A DNA stretch of 64,000 bases from Pseudomonas sp. SLFW. Its GTDB lineage: Bacteria; Pseudomonadota; Gammaproteobacteria; Pseudomonadales; Pseudomonadaceae. Both the position numbers and the translations under genes were made by a program. Location of the stretch: positions 124,001 through 188,000 of the forward strand of contig NZ_JAAAKW010000007.1 of the NCBI RefSeq assembly GCF_009905615.1, in the 5' to 3' direction. Under the pieces are notes generated by a model. That model saw only the letters and a program-made list of their open reading frames with translations. It did not search any database and was not told the origin of the DNA. The stretch's first letter is position 1. Every line of letters starts with the position of its first letter. Shown here one piece after another: positions 10,656 to 20,974 of the stretch.

Positions 10656-10738
10656 CCGCATCATACACACGTTTTGCCGCGTGATCACCCCGCCGAGCCG
10701 TTTTGCCGCCCGGCGGAGTCATCGATCACGGTGTGCGA

Positions 10739-11608
10739 TTACGGTTTGGCTTTCTCCAGATAGCGAAAGAATTCGCTCCCCGGATCAAGCACCATCACGT
10801 CACTTTTGTTGGCGAAGCTTTCACGGTAGGCGCGCAGGCTGCGGTAGAACGCATAGAACTCCTGATCCTGACCGTAGGCCTTGGAGTAGATCGCAGCGGC
10901 TTGTGCATCGCCATCACCGCGTGCCTCTTCAGACTCACGATAGGCTTCGGCCAGCAATACGCGGCGTTGACGATCGGCGTCGGCACGAATGCCTTCAGCC
11001 AACTCGTTACCCTTGGCGCGGTGCTCGCGAGCTTCACGCTCACGTTCGGTGCTCATCCGCTCGAATACGCTGCGGTTCACTTCCTTCGGCAAGTCGATGG
11101 CCTTGACCCGGACGTCGATGACTTCGATGCCCAGTTCTTTTTCGGCCATCCTGTTCAGCGAAGCGGTGATGTCAGCCATCAGCGCGTCACGTTCGCCCGA
11201 CACAGCTTCGTGCAGGGTGCGCTTGCCGAACTGGTCACGCAGGCCCGACTCCAGACGACGGGACAGACGCTCGTCGGCGATCTGCTTCAGGCCCGACGTC
11301 GCGGTGTAGAAACGCTCAGCGTCCTTCACGCGCCATTTGGCATAGGCATCGACCATCACGGCTTTCTTTTCCAGCGTCAGGAAGCGCTGGGTCGGCGCAT
11401 CCAGCGTCAGCAGACGACCGTCGAACTTGCGCACCTGGTTCACATAAGGAACCTTCACGTGCAGGCCCGGCGGAACATCGGCCTGAACCACACGACCGAA
11501 TTGCAGCAGCACCGCGCGCTCGGTCTGAGCGACAATGTAGAAGCTGTTCCAGGCGACAACCGCCAGCACGACACAGACAATCAGGGCGACCAGAGATTTA
11601 TTGCTCAT
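10739..11608 (-). CDS. hflC: HflC, SPFH-domain regulator of FtsH protease
   Basis: 289-residue inner-membrane protein with one N-terminal membrane anchor (about residues 6-24, LVALIVCVVLAVVAWNSFYIV) and a large periplasmic SPFH/band-7 domain. With HflK it forms the cage around FtsH that controls its proteolysis. Charged helices around residues 180-240 are typical. Its ATG overlaps the hflK stop by one base (TGATG). Confidence 0.97.
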   Translation of the reverse strand: MSNKSLVALIVCVVLAVVAWNSFYIVAQTERAVLLQFGRVVQADVPPGLHVKVPYVNQVRKFDGRLLTLDAPTQRFLTLEKKAVMVDAYAKWRVKDAERFYTATSGLKQIADERLSRRLESGLRDQFGKRTLHEAVSGERDALMADITASLNRMAEKELGIEVIDVRVKAIDLPKEVNRSVFERMSTEREREAREHRAKGNELAEGIRADADRQRRVLLAEAYRESEEARGDGDAQAAAIYSKAYGQDQEFYAFYRSLRAYRESFANKSDVMVLDPGSEFFRYLEKAKP

Positions 11609-12786
11609 CAGCGAGTCTCCCTAGTGCGCGTGTCGCGTTGCTGTTGCAGGTCCGCAGCCCGAGAGCCCGGATCCACAGCGGTGGCCGAAGCCCCGCTCGA
11701 CGACGGTGTCGAACCGTTACGACTGCTTTCGATCATTTTGTCCAATGGCAGGTAAAGCAGGTTGTTCTGACCCTTGTCGCCGGTCACGAGCACCTTGCTG
11801 GTGTTGCTGAAGACTTCTTGCATGGTGTCCAGGTACAGGCGTTCGCGAGTGACTTCCGGCGCCTTGCGGTACTCGGCGACCAATTTGGTGAAGCGGTCAG
11901 CCTCACCCTTGGCACGCGAGACGACTTCGTCGCGGTAACCATTGGCGTCTTCGACGATGCGCTGGGCCTGACCACGGGCTTCGGGAATCACACCGTTGGC
12001 GTAGGTTTCGGCCTGGTTACGCGAACGCTGCTCGTCTTCACGGGCACGAATCACGTCATCAAAGGCTTCCTGAACTTCACGGGGCGCGGCTGCGCTCTGC
12101 ACGTTCACCTGGGTCACGGTAATACCGGTGCGATAGGTGTCGAGGAAACGCTGAAGGCGGTCCTTGATCTCGCTGGCCATCAGCTCACGGCCTTCGGTCA
12201 GCACCTGGTCCATGGCAGTCGAACCGACCACATGGCGCAGAGCACTTTCGGTAGCGTGTTGCAGGCTGACTTCAGGCTGATCGACGTTCAGCACGAAATC
12301 CTGCAGGTTGGTGATCTTGTACTGCACGGTCAGCGGCACTTCGACGATGTTCTCGTCTTCGGTGAGCATCTGGCCCTGCTTGCTGTACGCACGCTCGCGG
12401 GTCACGTTTTCGAGATACTTGCGATCAAACGGCGGGAAATAGATGTTCAAACCCGAACCGACGGTTTCGTAGTATTTGCCGAAACGCAGAACGACCGCCT
12501 GCTCTTGCTCGTCCACCACATAAATCGCGTTGTACAGCCAAATCGCGAGCAGCACGACGAGGCCGATGCCGAGCAGGCCAAAACCACCGCCTTTGCCCGA
12601 ACCACCGCCACTGCCGCCGCCGTCACCACTGCGTTTCTTACCACCACCGAACAACCCATTCAGGCTTTCCTGCAGCTTTCGGAAGGCCTCGTCGAGATCT
12701 GGTGGCCCCTTGCGGTCGCCGCCCTTGCGCTTACCACCCCAAGGATCCTGATTATTCGAGTTGCCACCCGGCTCATTCCAAGCCAT
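11608..12786 (-). CDS. hflK: HflK, SPFH-domain regulator of FtsH protease
   Basis: 392 residues. The Gly/Asn-rich cytoplasmic N-terminus (MAWNEPGGNSNNQDPWG, then a Gly/Ser-rich run near 55-75) is characteristic of HflK. A membrane segment follows near 75-95, then the SPFH domain (VVLRFGKYYETV). The C-terminus is Ser/Ala-rich. The ATG at 12786 is preceded by GGAG at six bases; an upstream ATG at 12810 has no ribosome site. Partner of HflC. Confidence 0.97.
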   Translation of the reverse strand: MAWNEPGGNSNNQDPWGGKRKGGDRKGPPDLDEAFRKLQESLNGLFGGGKKRSGDGGGSGGGSGKGGGFGLLGIGLVVLLAIWLYNAIYVVDEQEQAVVLRFGKYYETVGSGLNIYFPPFDRKYLENVTRERAYSKQGQMLTEDENIVEVPLTVQYKITNLQDFVLNVDQPEVSLQHATESALRHVVGSTAMDQVLTEGRELMASEIKDRLQRFLDTYRTGITVTQVNVQSAAAPREVQEAFDDVIRAREDEQRSRNQAETYANGVIPEARGQAQRIVEDANGYRDEVVSRAKGEADRFTKLVAEYRKAPEVTRERLYLDTMQEVFSNTSKVLVTGDKGQNNLLYLPLDKMIESSRNGSTPSSSGASATAVDPGSRAADLQQQRDTRTRETR

Positions 12787-12882
12787 AGCGCTCTCCATCT
12801 GATAAAGCAAAGACGCGCCCGCGGCGCGCCGACCAATGCTACAGAATGCCCATCAAAGCAGCACAACCGCTTCTTCAGGCTT

Positions 12883-14184
12883 TTATTGCAAAGTGTGTTG
12901 CTCGATGAATTCCAGCGGCTGCAGTCCTTCGCGACTCACCAGGCGATTGAATTCAATTCGGGGTAAACGTACCGCTAACAGGCTTTGACCTTCTTCGTCG
13001 TGCTCTTCACTCTGCACCGCGCCGAGTTGGAAGAACTGGGCACGAAGCCGGGCAAAGCGTTGCGACAAACACAGCGTGCCAACGAACAAGTCGCTTCCCA
13101 AGAGCTCGGCAACAGCCTGTTTGATCAAGTCCAGACCGCGACCGTCACGAGCAGAGACCCAGACACGCTGAGGCTTGCCGTCGGGATCGCGCTGGATCTG
13201 AGGCTCGACACCCTCAAGCAAATCGAGTTTGTTATAGACCTCCAGTATCGGCAAGTCTTGGGCACCGATCTCGCCCAGCACCGCCATGACCTGTTCGATC
13301 TGCTCCAGGCGATCCGGCTCATGCGCATCGATCACATGCAGCAGAAGGTCCGAGTTGCTCGACTCTTCGAGCGTTGCCCTGAAAGCCTCAACCAGCTTGT
13401 GCGGCAGGTGACGAATGAACCCCACCGTATCAGCGAGCACGATCGGCCCCAAATCGTCGATTTCCAGACGGCGCAGGGTTGGGTCAAGTGTGGCGAACAA
13501 CTGATCAGCAGCGTAGACGTCGGAATGGGTCACCGCATTGAACAACGTCGATTTACCGGCGTTGGTGTAGCCCACGATGGAAACGGTCGGAATGTCGGCA
13601 CGGGAACGGCCGCGACGGGCCTGATCACGCTGACTGCGTACCTTTTCCAGACGGCTCTTGATTTGACGCAGGCGCACCCGCAGCAGACGACGGTCCGTCT
13701 CCAGCTGGGTTTCACCCGGGCCGCGCAGACCGATACCACCGCCCTGACGCTCAAGGTGAGTCCACCCACGGACCAGGCGCGTACTCATGTGTTCGAGCTG
13801 CGCCAACTCGACCTGCAACTTACCTTCATGGGTTCGTGCGCGCTGGGCGAAGATGTCGAGAATCAAACCCGTACGGTCAAGCACGCGACACTCGAAAACG
13901 CGTTCGAGGTTACGTTCCTGACTGGGTGTAAGGACATGATTAAAAATGACGATATCTGTTTTTTCGGCGTGGACCAGGTCGCGTAACTCCTCGACCTTGC
14001 CGCTGCCTACCAGATATTTGGCCGTGGGCCGATGCCGTGGCACGTTGATGAACGCAACGATATCGGCACCCGCCGAAAGGGCCAACTCCCGGAACTCCTG
14101 CGGATCTTCGCGCGCCTCAGGGTCCTGGCCATCCAAATGAACGAGGATTGCCCGCTCACCACCACCGTGGCGCTCAAAGAACAA
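12883..14184 (-). CDS. hflX: GTPase HflX
   Basis: 433-residue ribosome-associated GTPase that splits or rescues stalled 70S ribosomes (family knowledge). The N-terminal HflX domain is followed by a glycine-rich linker (RQGGGIGLRGPGETQ). The G domain has G1 GYTNAGKSTLFN, G3 DTVGF and G4 NKLD. The start codon is TTG at 14184, supported by AGGAG seven bases upstream and by conservation of MFFERHGGGERA. It follows hfq by 12 bp. Confidence 0.97.
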   Translation of the reverse strand: MFFERHGGGERAILVHLDGQDPEAREDPQEFRELALSAGADIVAFINVPRHRPTAKYLVGSGKVEELRDLVHAEKTDIVIFNHVLTPSQERNLERVFECRVLDRTGLILDIFAQRARTHEGKLQVELAQLEHMSTRLVRGWTHLERQGGGIGLRGPGETQLETDRRLLRVRLRQIKSRLEKVRSQRDQARRGRSRADIPTVSIVGYTNAGKSTLFNAVTHSDVYAADQLFATLDPTLRRLEIDDLGPIVLADTVGFIRHLPHKLVEAFRATLEESSNSDLLLHVIDAHEPDRLEQIEQVMAVLGEIGAQDLPILEVYNKLDLLEGVEPQIQRDPDGKPQRVWVSARDGRGLDLIKQAVAELLGSDLFVGTLCLSQRFARLRAQFFQLGAVQSEEHDEEGQSLLAVRLPRIEFNRLVSREGLQPLEFIEQHTLQ

Positions 14185-14196
14185 GGCAGACTCCTA

Positions 14197-14457
14197 TCAG
14201 GCGTTACCTGGCTCAGCATCACCCTGTTCGGATTCGGTAGCGCTAGGCAGACGAATTGGACGAACTGGAACGACGGTAGAGATGGCGTGCTTGTAAACCA
14301 TTTGGCTGACAGTGTTCTTCAGCAAAATAACGAACTGGTCGAAGGACTCGATGGTGCCTTGCAGCTTGATACCGTTGACCAGATAGATCGAAACCCCAAC
14401 CTTTTCTTTACGCAAAGTGTTCAGGTAAGGGTCTTGTAGCGAATGCCCTTTTGACAT
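14197..14457 (-). CDS. hfq: RNA chaperone Hfq
   Basis: 86-residue Sm-fold protein starting [18 protein letters not shown]. Sm1 ([19 protein letters not shown]) and Sm2 (YKHAIST) are plain, and the short C-terminal tail is typical of Pseudomonas. It forms hexamers that pair sRNAs with mRNAs and, with Crc, represses translation of catabolic genes. ATG 14457 has GGAG eight bases upstream. Order miaA-hfq-hflX is conserved. Confidence 0.99.
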   Translation of the reverse strand: MSKGHSLQDPYLNTLRKEKVGVSIYLVNGIKLQGTIESFDQFVILLKNTVSQMVYKHAISTVVPVRPIRLPSATESEQGDAEPGNA

Positions 14458-14547
14458 GTGCCGCACTCCTTTAAGGATCAATAGAATAAATTCGAAAACA
14501 TTGGCTTGGGCCGTTACCCCCCAAGGATAGACGGCTATTGCAAGGAC

Positions 14548-15519
14548 TCAGCTCAATATGGAGACCGATCCCAGGTATTTCAAGGTGCGTGGCAGATTGT
14601 CGCAAGCCAGGCTGTCCAACCAGTGTAAATTTTCCCAGCTTCGTAACCAGGTGAACTGTCTCTTGGCCAATTGGCGCGTGGCGATGATGCCGCGTTCCTG
14701 CATCTCGTCCCGCGTCAGATTGCCGTCGAGATGGTCCCAGACCTGGCGATACCCTACAGCTCTTATAGACGGTAAATTCGAGTGCAGATCACCCCTCGAA
14801 CGTAACGCTACGACTTCTTCAACGAATCCTTCATCAAGCATTTGCCTGAAACGCAATGCGATCCGGTCATGCAATACCTTGCGATCCTGCGGAGCGATCG
14901 CGAGATTTGCGACAGTATAGGGCAATTGATGTCGCCCCGAACCGCCAGCTTGAGCAGTTTGCGCACTTTGTTGCTCACGGTGTGCGGTCATGCTCATACC
15001 ACTGACCCGATAAACCTCAAGCGCTCTGACCAGCCGCTGTGGGTCATTGGGATGAATCCTCGCCGCCGACACCGGATCGACACTTGCCAACTCATCGTGT
15101 AGCGCCTGCCAGCCGCGGCTGGCCGCTTCGGCTTCGAGTTGCGCCCGGACCTTTGCGTCAGCCGCTGGCATATCGGCAAGGCCCTCTAATAGAGCCTTGA
15201 AATACAACATGGTGCCACCGACCAGCAGGGGAATTTTTCCTTTGCGAGTGATTTCAGCCATGGCCTCCAACGCGTCAGTGCGAAAATCCGCCGCGGAATA
15301 GCTCTCCGACGGGTCGAGAATATCGATCAGCCGGTGGGGATACTTGTCCAAAAGCGCTTTTGTCGGTTTGGCGGTGCCGATGTCCATGCCACGATAGACC
15401 AGCGCCGAATCGACACTGATCAGCTCGCAGGGCAGCACCTTGGTCAGCTCGATGGCCAGGTCGGTCTTGCCGGCGGCGGTCGGCCCCATCAGAAAGATGG
15501 CCGGAGGAAGTGCACTCAT
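14548..15519 (-). CDS. miaA: tRNA dimethylallyltransferase
   Basis: 323-residue enzyme that prenylates A37 of tRNAs reading UNN codons. The P-loop is [11 protein letters not shown], followed by [18 protein letters not shown]. The C-terminal part contains [13 protein letters not shown]. The ATG overlaps the mutL stop by one base (TGATG), showing translational coupling in the amiB-mutL-miaA-hfq series. Confidence 0.98.
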   Translation of the reverse strand: MSALPPAIFLMGPTAAGKTDLAIELTKVLPCELISVDSALVYRGMDIGTAKPTKALLDKYPHRLIDILDPSESYSAADFRTDALEAMAEITRKGKIPLLVGGTMLYFKALLEGLADMPAADAKVRAQLEAEAASRGWQALHDELASVDPVSAARIHPNDPQRLVRALEVYRVSGMSMTAHREQQSAQTAQAGGSGRHQLPYTVANLAIAPQDRKVLHDRIALRFRQMLDEGFVEEVVALRSRGDLHSNLPSIRAVGYRQVWDHLDGNLTRDEMQERGIIATRQLAKRQFTWLRSWENLHWLDSLACDNLPRTLKYLGSVSILS

Positions 15520-17519
15520 CAGCGACCGCGCAAGAACAGTTTGTCGAGGTCATCCAGACCCAGCTGGGTCCAGGTCGGTCGGCCATGGTTGCACTGGCCG
15601 CTGCGCTCGGTGTTTTCCATGTCGCGCAACAGGCCGTTCATTTCCGGAATCGCCAGACGCCGGTTCGCCCTCACCGCGCCGTGACAGGCCATGGTGCCAA
15701 GCAGCTCGTTCATGTGCGCTTGCACCCTGTCGCTGGTGCCGTACTCCATCAGATCGGACAACACGTCATGCACAAGACGGTTGGCTTCGGCCTGTTTGAG
15801 CAATGCGGGAATCTGTCGGATCGCCAGGCTTTCGGGCCCCAGGCGCTGCAACTCGAACCCCAGTTGCTGGAAGGTCGCCATGTGCTCTTCGGCGCAGTCA
15901 GCTTCACGCTGGCTGACGGCAATCGACTCTGGCACCAGCAGCGGCTGCCCACTCAAGCCCTCGCTGGCCATGGCGATTTTCAGGCGCTCGTACATGATCC
16001 GCTCGTGGGCGGCGTGCATGTCCACCAGCACCAGCCCGTGAGCGTTCTCAGCGAGGATATAAATGCCTTTGAGTTGCGCCAGCGCGTAGCCCAACGGCGG
16101 GATATCCCCTTGAGATTCCGGCAACGGAACGCCGACTGCATTGCCCGGCGTCACCTGCGCCCCCGGAAGCGGAGCAAAGAACGCGCTGTAAGCCGCTCGC
16201 GCTTCTTCGGCAGGCAACACAGAAGAAGGGCGCGGCGTGTACTGATACTGATAACCCGCGCCAGCGCCGGAACCCGCTGCTGAGCCATCGCCAGCGGTGT
16301 TTGGGGTGCTCCACGCCGAGCCTTGCGGGGTTTCCGACACATTGTTGGCCAGACGCATCTCGCCTTGCGGGCCGAACTCGCCCGCTTCCGGCCCGGTCGG
16401 ACGCACCAGCGCCGTGACCGAGGTCGTGCCAGCAAGCTGGTCTTCCGGGCGGACATCGCCCAAAGCCCGATGCAACGTGCCGTACAGGAAGTCATGCACC
16501 ATGCGCCCGTCGCGGAAACGGACTTCGTGCTTGGTCGGGTGCACGTTGACGTCGACCACCGCAGGGTCGACCTCAAAGAACAGCACGAACGTCGGATGAC
16601 GACCATTGAACAACACGTCGCGATAGGCTTGGCGCACCGCGTGGGCCACCAGCTTGTCGCGGACCGCCCGGCCGTTGACGAAGAAATACTGCAAGTCCGC
16701 CTGGCTGCGAGAGAATGTCGGCAACCCCACCCAGCCCCAGAGTTTCAGGCCGTTGCGCTCGACCTCGATCGGCAGCGCCTGCTCCAGAAAGCCCGGACCG
16801 CAGACCGCCGAGACGCGTCGCGCCCGAGCCACGTCATCGCGGGCTTCATGAAGGCTGAGAATGGTCTTGCCGTTATGACGCAGATGGAAGGCGACGTCGA
16901 AACGCGCCAGCGCCATGCGTTTGATCACTTCTTGAAGGTGATCGAATTCAGTTTTTTCGGCCTTGAGGAATTTGCGGCGCGCCGGAGTATTGAAGAACAG
17001 ATCACGCACTTCGACCGATGTGCCCACCGGGTGCGCGGCAGGCTGAACGCGAGAGGCCATATCACGCCCCTCGGTTTCCACTTGCCAGGCCTGATCGGCA
17101 TCGCGGGTGCGGGACGTCAGCGTCAGCCGGGCCACGGAACTGATCGACGCCAGCGCCTCGCCACGAAACCCGAGGCTCATCACACGTTCGAGGTCTTCCA
17201 GTTCGCGAATCTTGCTGGTGGCATGTCGCGCCAACGCCAGCGGCAGGTCGTCGGACGAGATGCCACCACCGTCGTCGCGCACGCGCAGCAGCTTGATGCC
17301 CGCTTGTTCGACATCGACATCGATTCGACGGGCTCCGGAATCGAGGCTGTTTTCCAGCAATTCCTTGATGACCGACGCCGGACGCTCGACCACCTCACCT
17401 GCCGCGATCTGGTTTGCCAGTCGCGGACTGAGCAATTGAATGCGCGCAGCTTCGGCGGCCGGGCCGTCAACGCTTACGCTGACGTCCAGGCCTTCTTCAT
17501 CGAGCAGCAGACCCGTCAC
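15519..17519 (-). CDS. mutL: DNA mismatch repair protein MutL
   Basis: 666 residues. The N-terminal GHKL ATPase has [19 protein letters not shown] and the DDGGGI motif near residue 80. A Pro/Ser/Gly-rich linker covers about 350-450. The C-terminal domain includes [12 protein letters not shown], the metal-binding endonuclease motif DMHA-x2-E-x4-E, found in MutL of bacteria that lack MutH, including Pseudomonas. The start codon is GTG at 17519, overlapping the amiB stop (GTGA). Confidence 0.98.
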   Translation of the reverse strand: MTGLLLDEEGLDVSVSVDGPAAEAARIQLLSPRLANQIAAGEVVERPASVIKELLENSLDSGARRIDVDVEQAGIKLLRVRDDGGGISSDDLPLALARHATSKIRELEDLERVMSLGFRGEALASISSVARLTLTSRTRDADQAWQVETEGRDMASRVQPAAHPVGTSVEVRDLFFNTPARRKFLKAEKTEFDHLQEVIKRMALARFDVAFHLRHNGKTILSLHEARDDVARARRVSAVCGPGFLEQALPIEVERNGLKLWGWVGLPTFSRSQADLQYFFVNGRAVRDKLVAHAVRQAYRDVLFNGRHPTFVLFFEVDPAVVDVNVHPTKHEVRFRDGRMVHDFLYGTLHRALGDVRPEDQLAGTTSVTALVRPTGPEAGEFGPQGEMRLANNVSETPQGSAWSTPNTAGDGSAAGSGAGAGYQYQYTPRPSSVLPAEEARAAYSAFFAPLPGAQVTPGNAVGVPLPESQGDIPPLGYALAQLKGIYILAENAHGLVLVDMHAAHERIMYERLKIAMASEGLSGQPLLVPESIAVSQREADCAEEHMATFQQLGFELQRLGPESLAIRQIPALLKQAEANRLVHDVLSDLMEYGTSDRVQAHMNELLGTMACHGAVRANRRLAIPEMNGLLRDMENTERSGQCNHGRPTWTQLGLDDLDKLFLRGR

Positions 17520-18943
17520 GGCTCACCCGCCAGTTCCGCGCTCGGAATCTTCAATTGCTGACCGACTTTCAATTCATCGGAGCTGAGATTATTCGCCGAA
17601 CGCAACGTTGCCATACTCATGTCGTAACGGGCCGAGAGCATGCTCAGCGACTCACCCGGACGCACCATATGCTCACGCGGCCCCATGGCCAGCTTGCCGT
17701 TGTCCCTCAGCCAGGCGATGTACGTGCCTTGTGGCGGATTCTGCTGGAAGAACTGCTTCACGCCTGCCGTGATCGAACGCGCCAAAGCCTGCTGGTGGCT
17801 GGCACCTTGCAATTTGCTGGCTTCGGCCGAGTTGGAGATAAAGCCGGTTTCCACGAGGATCGATGGGATGTCGGGCGATTTGAGCACCATAAAGCCTGCC
17901 TGCTCGACTCGCGCCTTGTGCAGCGAGGTCACGCGGCCAATGTTGGTGAGGACTTTCTGGCCGACGTTGAGGCTCGACGTCAGCGACGCGGTCATCGACA
18001 GGTCGAGCAATACGCCCGCGAGCATGCGGTCTTTGTCGTCCAGGCTCACAGCACCCGCCCCGCCGATCAAGTCGGAGCGGTTTTCACTGTCGGCCAACCA
18101 ACGGGCGGTTTCGGAGGTGGCACCCCGTTCGGACAACGCAAACACCGATGCACCGAACGCCGCCGAAGACGGCGCGGCGTCAGCGTGAATCGACACGAAA
18201 AGGTCGGCCCCTTTGGCGCGGGCGATTTCCGTGCGTTTACGCAACGGGATGAAGTAATCGCCAGTACGGGTCAGCTCGGCGCGATAGCCCTTCTCGGCGT
18301 TGATCTGGCGCTGCAATTCCTTGGCGATCGACAGCACGACGTTCTTTTCTTTCTCGCCTCGGCTGCCTGATGCACCCGGGTCTTCACCGCCGTGTCCGGC
18401 ATCGATGACCACCACAATGTCGCGCTTGCCGTTCGGCACAGGCGTGAGCTTGATTTCAGGCTTCGACGGGCTGACCGGCACCGCTGGCGTTGCCGGGGCT
18501 ACGGTGGCCGGGGTGTCGGCGACGGTCGGCGGCGGGTTGGCGTCGGCAGGGTTGTCGTAGAGATCGACTACCAGACGATTGCCGTACTGCTGATTCGGCG
18601 CCAGCGTGAAGCTTTTCGGGGTCACGGCCTTTTTCAGGTCGATGACCACGCGCAGGTCGTCCGGCGTGCGTTGCGCTGAACGCATGCTGGTGATCGGCGT
18701 GTTGGCGGTGGGGATGTTCAGCGCACCGCCCAGCGTCGCGCCGTTGATGTCGATGACCAGACGGTCCGGAGACTGAAGGGTAAAGACGCTGTGCTGAACC
18801 GGGCCAGACAGGTCGAAAACCAGTCGAGTGTTATCCGGAGCACGCCATAAGCGGACACTTCGTACCTGTGAAGCGGCCAACGCGTCGACGGCCAGCGTCG
18901 TCAGCAGCAGTCCAATCACAGTAACCAGCGCGCGCATGCGCAT
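17516..18943 (-). CDS. amiB: N-acetylmuramoyl-L-alanine amidase AmiB
   Basis: Periplasmic zinc amidase that cleaves septal peptidoglycan during daughter-cell separation. The signal peptide [21 protein letters not shown] is followed by an AMIN domain (about 25-125), a Pro/Ala linker, an Amidase_3 domain with [11 protein letters not shown] and ETGFISN, and a C-terminal LysM domain ([17 protein letters not shown]). I prefer ATG 18943 (475 aa) because the signal peptide then starts at once; an in-frame ATG at 18955 is also possible. Confidence 0.95.
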   Translation of the reverse strand: MRMRALVTVIGLLLTTLAVDALAASQVRSVRLWRAPDNTRLVFDLSGPVQHSVFTLQSPDRLVIDINGATLGGALNIPTANTPITSMRSAQRTPDDLRVVIDLKKAVTPKSFTLAPNQQYGNRLVVDLYDNPADANPPPTVADTPATVAPATPAVPVSPSKPEIKLTPVPNGKRDIVVVIDAGHGGEDPGASGSRGEKEKNVVLSIAKELQRQINAEKGYRAELTRTGDYFIPLRKRTEIARAKGADLFVSIHADAAPSSAAFGASVFALSERGATSETARWLADSENRSDLIGGAGAVSLDDKDRMLAGVLLDLSMTASLTSSLNVGQKVLTNIGRVTSLHKARVEQAGFMVLKSPDIPSILVETGFISNSAEASKLQGASHQQALARSITAGVKQFFQQNPPQGTYIAWLRDNGKLAMGPREHMVRPGESLSMLSARYDMSMATLRSANNLSSDELKVGQQLKIPSAELAGEP

Positions 18944-18957
18944 ACCTAACCCCATAT

Positions 18958-19428
18958 CTATTTGAATTCCAAAGCCAAAGCGGCACACCATTTCTCACCG
19001 CGCGAGCTTTCAGGGCTCAGAGTCAGCGCTCGACCTTCCGCGTGCGGCCTAATGGTAATGATCAGGTCAGGCTTTGGCAAAAAGCCCGCACCAAGATTGG
19101 GCCACTCGATCAGGCAAAGGGCCTCCCCTTCGAAGTAATCCCGTATGCCGAGGAATTCTAGCTCTTCTGGATCAACAAGTCGGTAAAGATCAAAGTGATA
19201 CGCGCGATTTCTCCCAATCTCGTAAGGTTCCACGAGGGTGAACGTCGGGCTTTTCACCGCGCCGACATGGCCCAGCCCACGGATGATTCCCCGCGACAGG
19301 GTGGTCTTGCCAGCCCCGAGATCGCCTTCAAGAAAAATAATTCCATTGCTTTCAGTGACTTGGGCAATCCGCGCACCAAAGTCGGTCATCGCCTCTTCAC
19401 CCATCAGGTGCAGGGTTAACTCAGACAC
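18958..19428 (-). CDS. tsaE: tRNA threonylcarbamoyladenosine synthesis ATPase TsaE
   Basis: 156-residue P-loop ATPase needed with TsaB and TsaD to make t6A37 in tRNA. Walker A is GDLGAGKTTLSRG and the family SPTFTLVEPY segment is present. The start codon is GTG at 19428 with GGAGGA nine bases upstream, inside the nnr 3' end (13-bp overlap). Conserved neighbour of amiB and nnr. Confidence 0.96.
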   Translation of the reverse strand: MSELTLHLMGEEAMTDFGARIAQVTESNGIIFLEGDLGAGKTTLSRGIIRGLGHVGAVKSPTFTLVEPYEIGRNRAYHFDLYRLVDPEELEFLGIRDYFEGEALCLIEWPNLGAGFLPKPDLIITIRPHAEGRALTLSPESSRGEKWCAALALEFK

Positions 19429-20912
19429 GGTTGTTGCTCCTCCAGAAGCCTACGAATAACAGGAATCAGATCAGCGGCAGCCATCCCGCGCCCACTGGCG
19501 CCACATTGTTCTCCCGCCAGCGCGTGCAGCCAGACACCGAGGCAGGCGGCCTCGAAAGCGGGCATTTTTTGCGCCATCAACGCACCAATGACGCCCGCCA
19601 GCACATCGCCCAAACCGCCCGTCGCCATCGCCGGATGACCGTGATTGGCCAGCGCCAGATCCCCAGCAGGGTTAGCGATCAGGCTGCCGCTGCCCTTGAG
19701 AACACAGACAGCGTTGAATTTCCGGGCCAGCGCTCGCGCCGCAGCGGGCCGATCGGCTTGAATTTCCTGGGTGCCAACGCCCAGCAAACGCGCCGCTTCC
19801 CCAGGGTGCGGCGTGATCACGCAATCCTTGGGCAACCGTACCAGACCGGCAGCCAGCTGATTCAGCGCATCAGCGTCCCAGACCTGAGGCCTGTCGGCAT
19901 TGGCGGCGGCAGACAACAGGCTGCGGCCCCAACTGTGCTGCCCCAATCCTGGCCCGACGACCAACACGCTGGCGGGCTCGATCAGCGCCATCAGTTGATT
20001 CGCCGAGCTGATGCCAGCACTCATGACTTCGGGAAACCGCGTCAACGCAGCGGTAACGTGTTCGGGACGGGTCGCCAGCGTGACCATCCCCGCGCCGCTG
20101 CGCAACGTGCTTTCCGTGGACAGCAGGGCCGCGCCGCCGAAGCCAAGGTCGCCGCCAATGACCAACACGCGACCAAACTGGCCTTTATGGGCCGTGCGAG
20201 GACGAGCCTTGAGGACGGGCAGATTAAATGTATCGAGACGTTTAACGCTGACGGGCGCTTGCCCGACGATGGCCGGATCAGCCTGTAAATCGTCGAACAC
20301 CAGCTCACCGACCAAGTCAGGCGCATCACCGGTGAACAGGCCGACCTTGAGACCAATGAAGGTCACCGTCAGATCGGCACGCACCGCCACGCCCAGGGTG
20401 TGGCCCGTGTCCGCGCACAGCCCCGACGGGATGTCGACTGCCATGACCGGCAAACGACTGTCGTTTATGGCGTGGATGGCGGACGTGTAGGGGTCGCGCA
20501 CATCGCCCTTGAGACCCGTCCCGAGCAGCGCATCGACGACGATCCCGCTCAGCACTTGTTGCTGCCACGGCTGGATGTCGACCTGATCGCCCGCCGCTTC
20601 TTTATAAGCGGTCTCGGCATCGCCCTTCAGCGCCGAGCAATCGCCCACAGCCAGCACCGTCACCTGCCAGCCTGCTCGCTTGGCCAAGGCCGCAATCAAA
20701 TAGCCATCGCCCGCGTTATTGCCATGGCCTGCCAGCACTGTCAGTCGCTGACCGTCAGGCCAGTGGCGACGGATCGCGCGCCAGGCGGCGTGGGCTGCGC
20801 GCTGCATGAGTTCGAAGCCGGGCGTGCCTGCTGCAATCAGGCGTGCGTCGAGGTCGCGGACCTGCGCGGCGCTGTACAGTGCGTCGGGAAATGGGGGTTT
20901 GCTGTGCAACAT
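19416..20912 (-). CDS. nnr: Bifunctional NAD(P)H-hydrate epimerase / ADP-dependent dehydratase
   Basis: 498-residue repair enzyme for hydrated NAD(P)H. The N-terminal YjeF_N epimerase domain (about 1-215) has VLAGHGNNAGDGY. The C-terminal ribokinase-like dehydratase domain has VVGPGLGQ, TPHPGEAARLLG and the catalytic-loop ATGGLGDVLAG. The ATG at 20912 is favoured: it begins MLHSKPPFPDALYSAAQVRDLD, the epimerase start, and lies downstream of a TATAAT box, whereas an upstream ATG at 20951 would lie before that box. First gene of the leftward series through tsaE, amiB and mutL. Confidence 0.94.
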   Translation of the reverse strand: MLHSKPPFPDALYSAAQVRDLDARLIAAGTPGFELMQRAAHAAWRAIRRHWPDGQRLTVLAGHGNNAGDGYLIAALAKRAGWQVTVLAVGDCSALKGDAETAYKEAAGDQVDIQPWQQQVLSGIVVDALLGTGLKGDVRDPYTSAIHAINDSRLPVMAVDIPSGLCADTGHTLGVAVRADLTVTFIGLKVGLFTGDAPDLVGELVFDDLQADPAIVGQAPVSVKRLDTFNLPVLKARPRTAHKGQFGRVLVIGGDLGFGGAALLSTESTLRSGAGMVTLATRPEHVTAALTRFPEVMSAGISSANQLMALIEPASVLVVGPGLGQHSWGRSLLSAAANADRPQVWDADALNQLAAGLVRLPKDCVITPHPGEAARLLGVGTQEIQADRPAAARALARKFNAVCVLKGSGSLIANPAGDLALANHGHPAMATGGLGDVLAGVIGALMAQKMPAFEAACLGVWLHALAGEQCGASGRGMAAADLIPVIRRLLEEQQPCLS

Positions 20913-20940
20913 GCGTCTTTGGGCTCCGATGTCTGGCAGA

Positions 20941-20946
20941 ATTATA
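20941..20946 (-). promoter_or_regulatory. Consensus -10 box for nnr
   Basis: Perfect TATAAT on the minus strand, about 29 bp before the nnr ATG, in the short divergent gap with queG. No good -35 is visible at 16-18 bp, so only the -10 is called. Confidence 0.4.
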
Positions 20947-20974
20947 CGCACCTGCGCCCCGGTGTCCTCCTTGC

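Noticed and set aside
16323..17561. 412-codon plus-strand open frame opposite mutL
   Set aside because: Shadow of MutL, whose ATPase and endonuclease motifs are intact.
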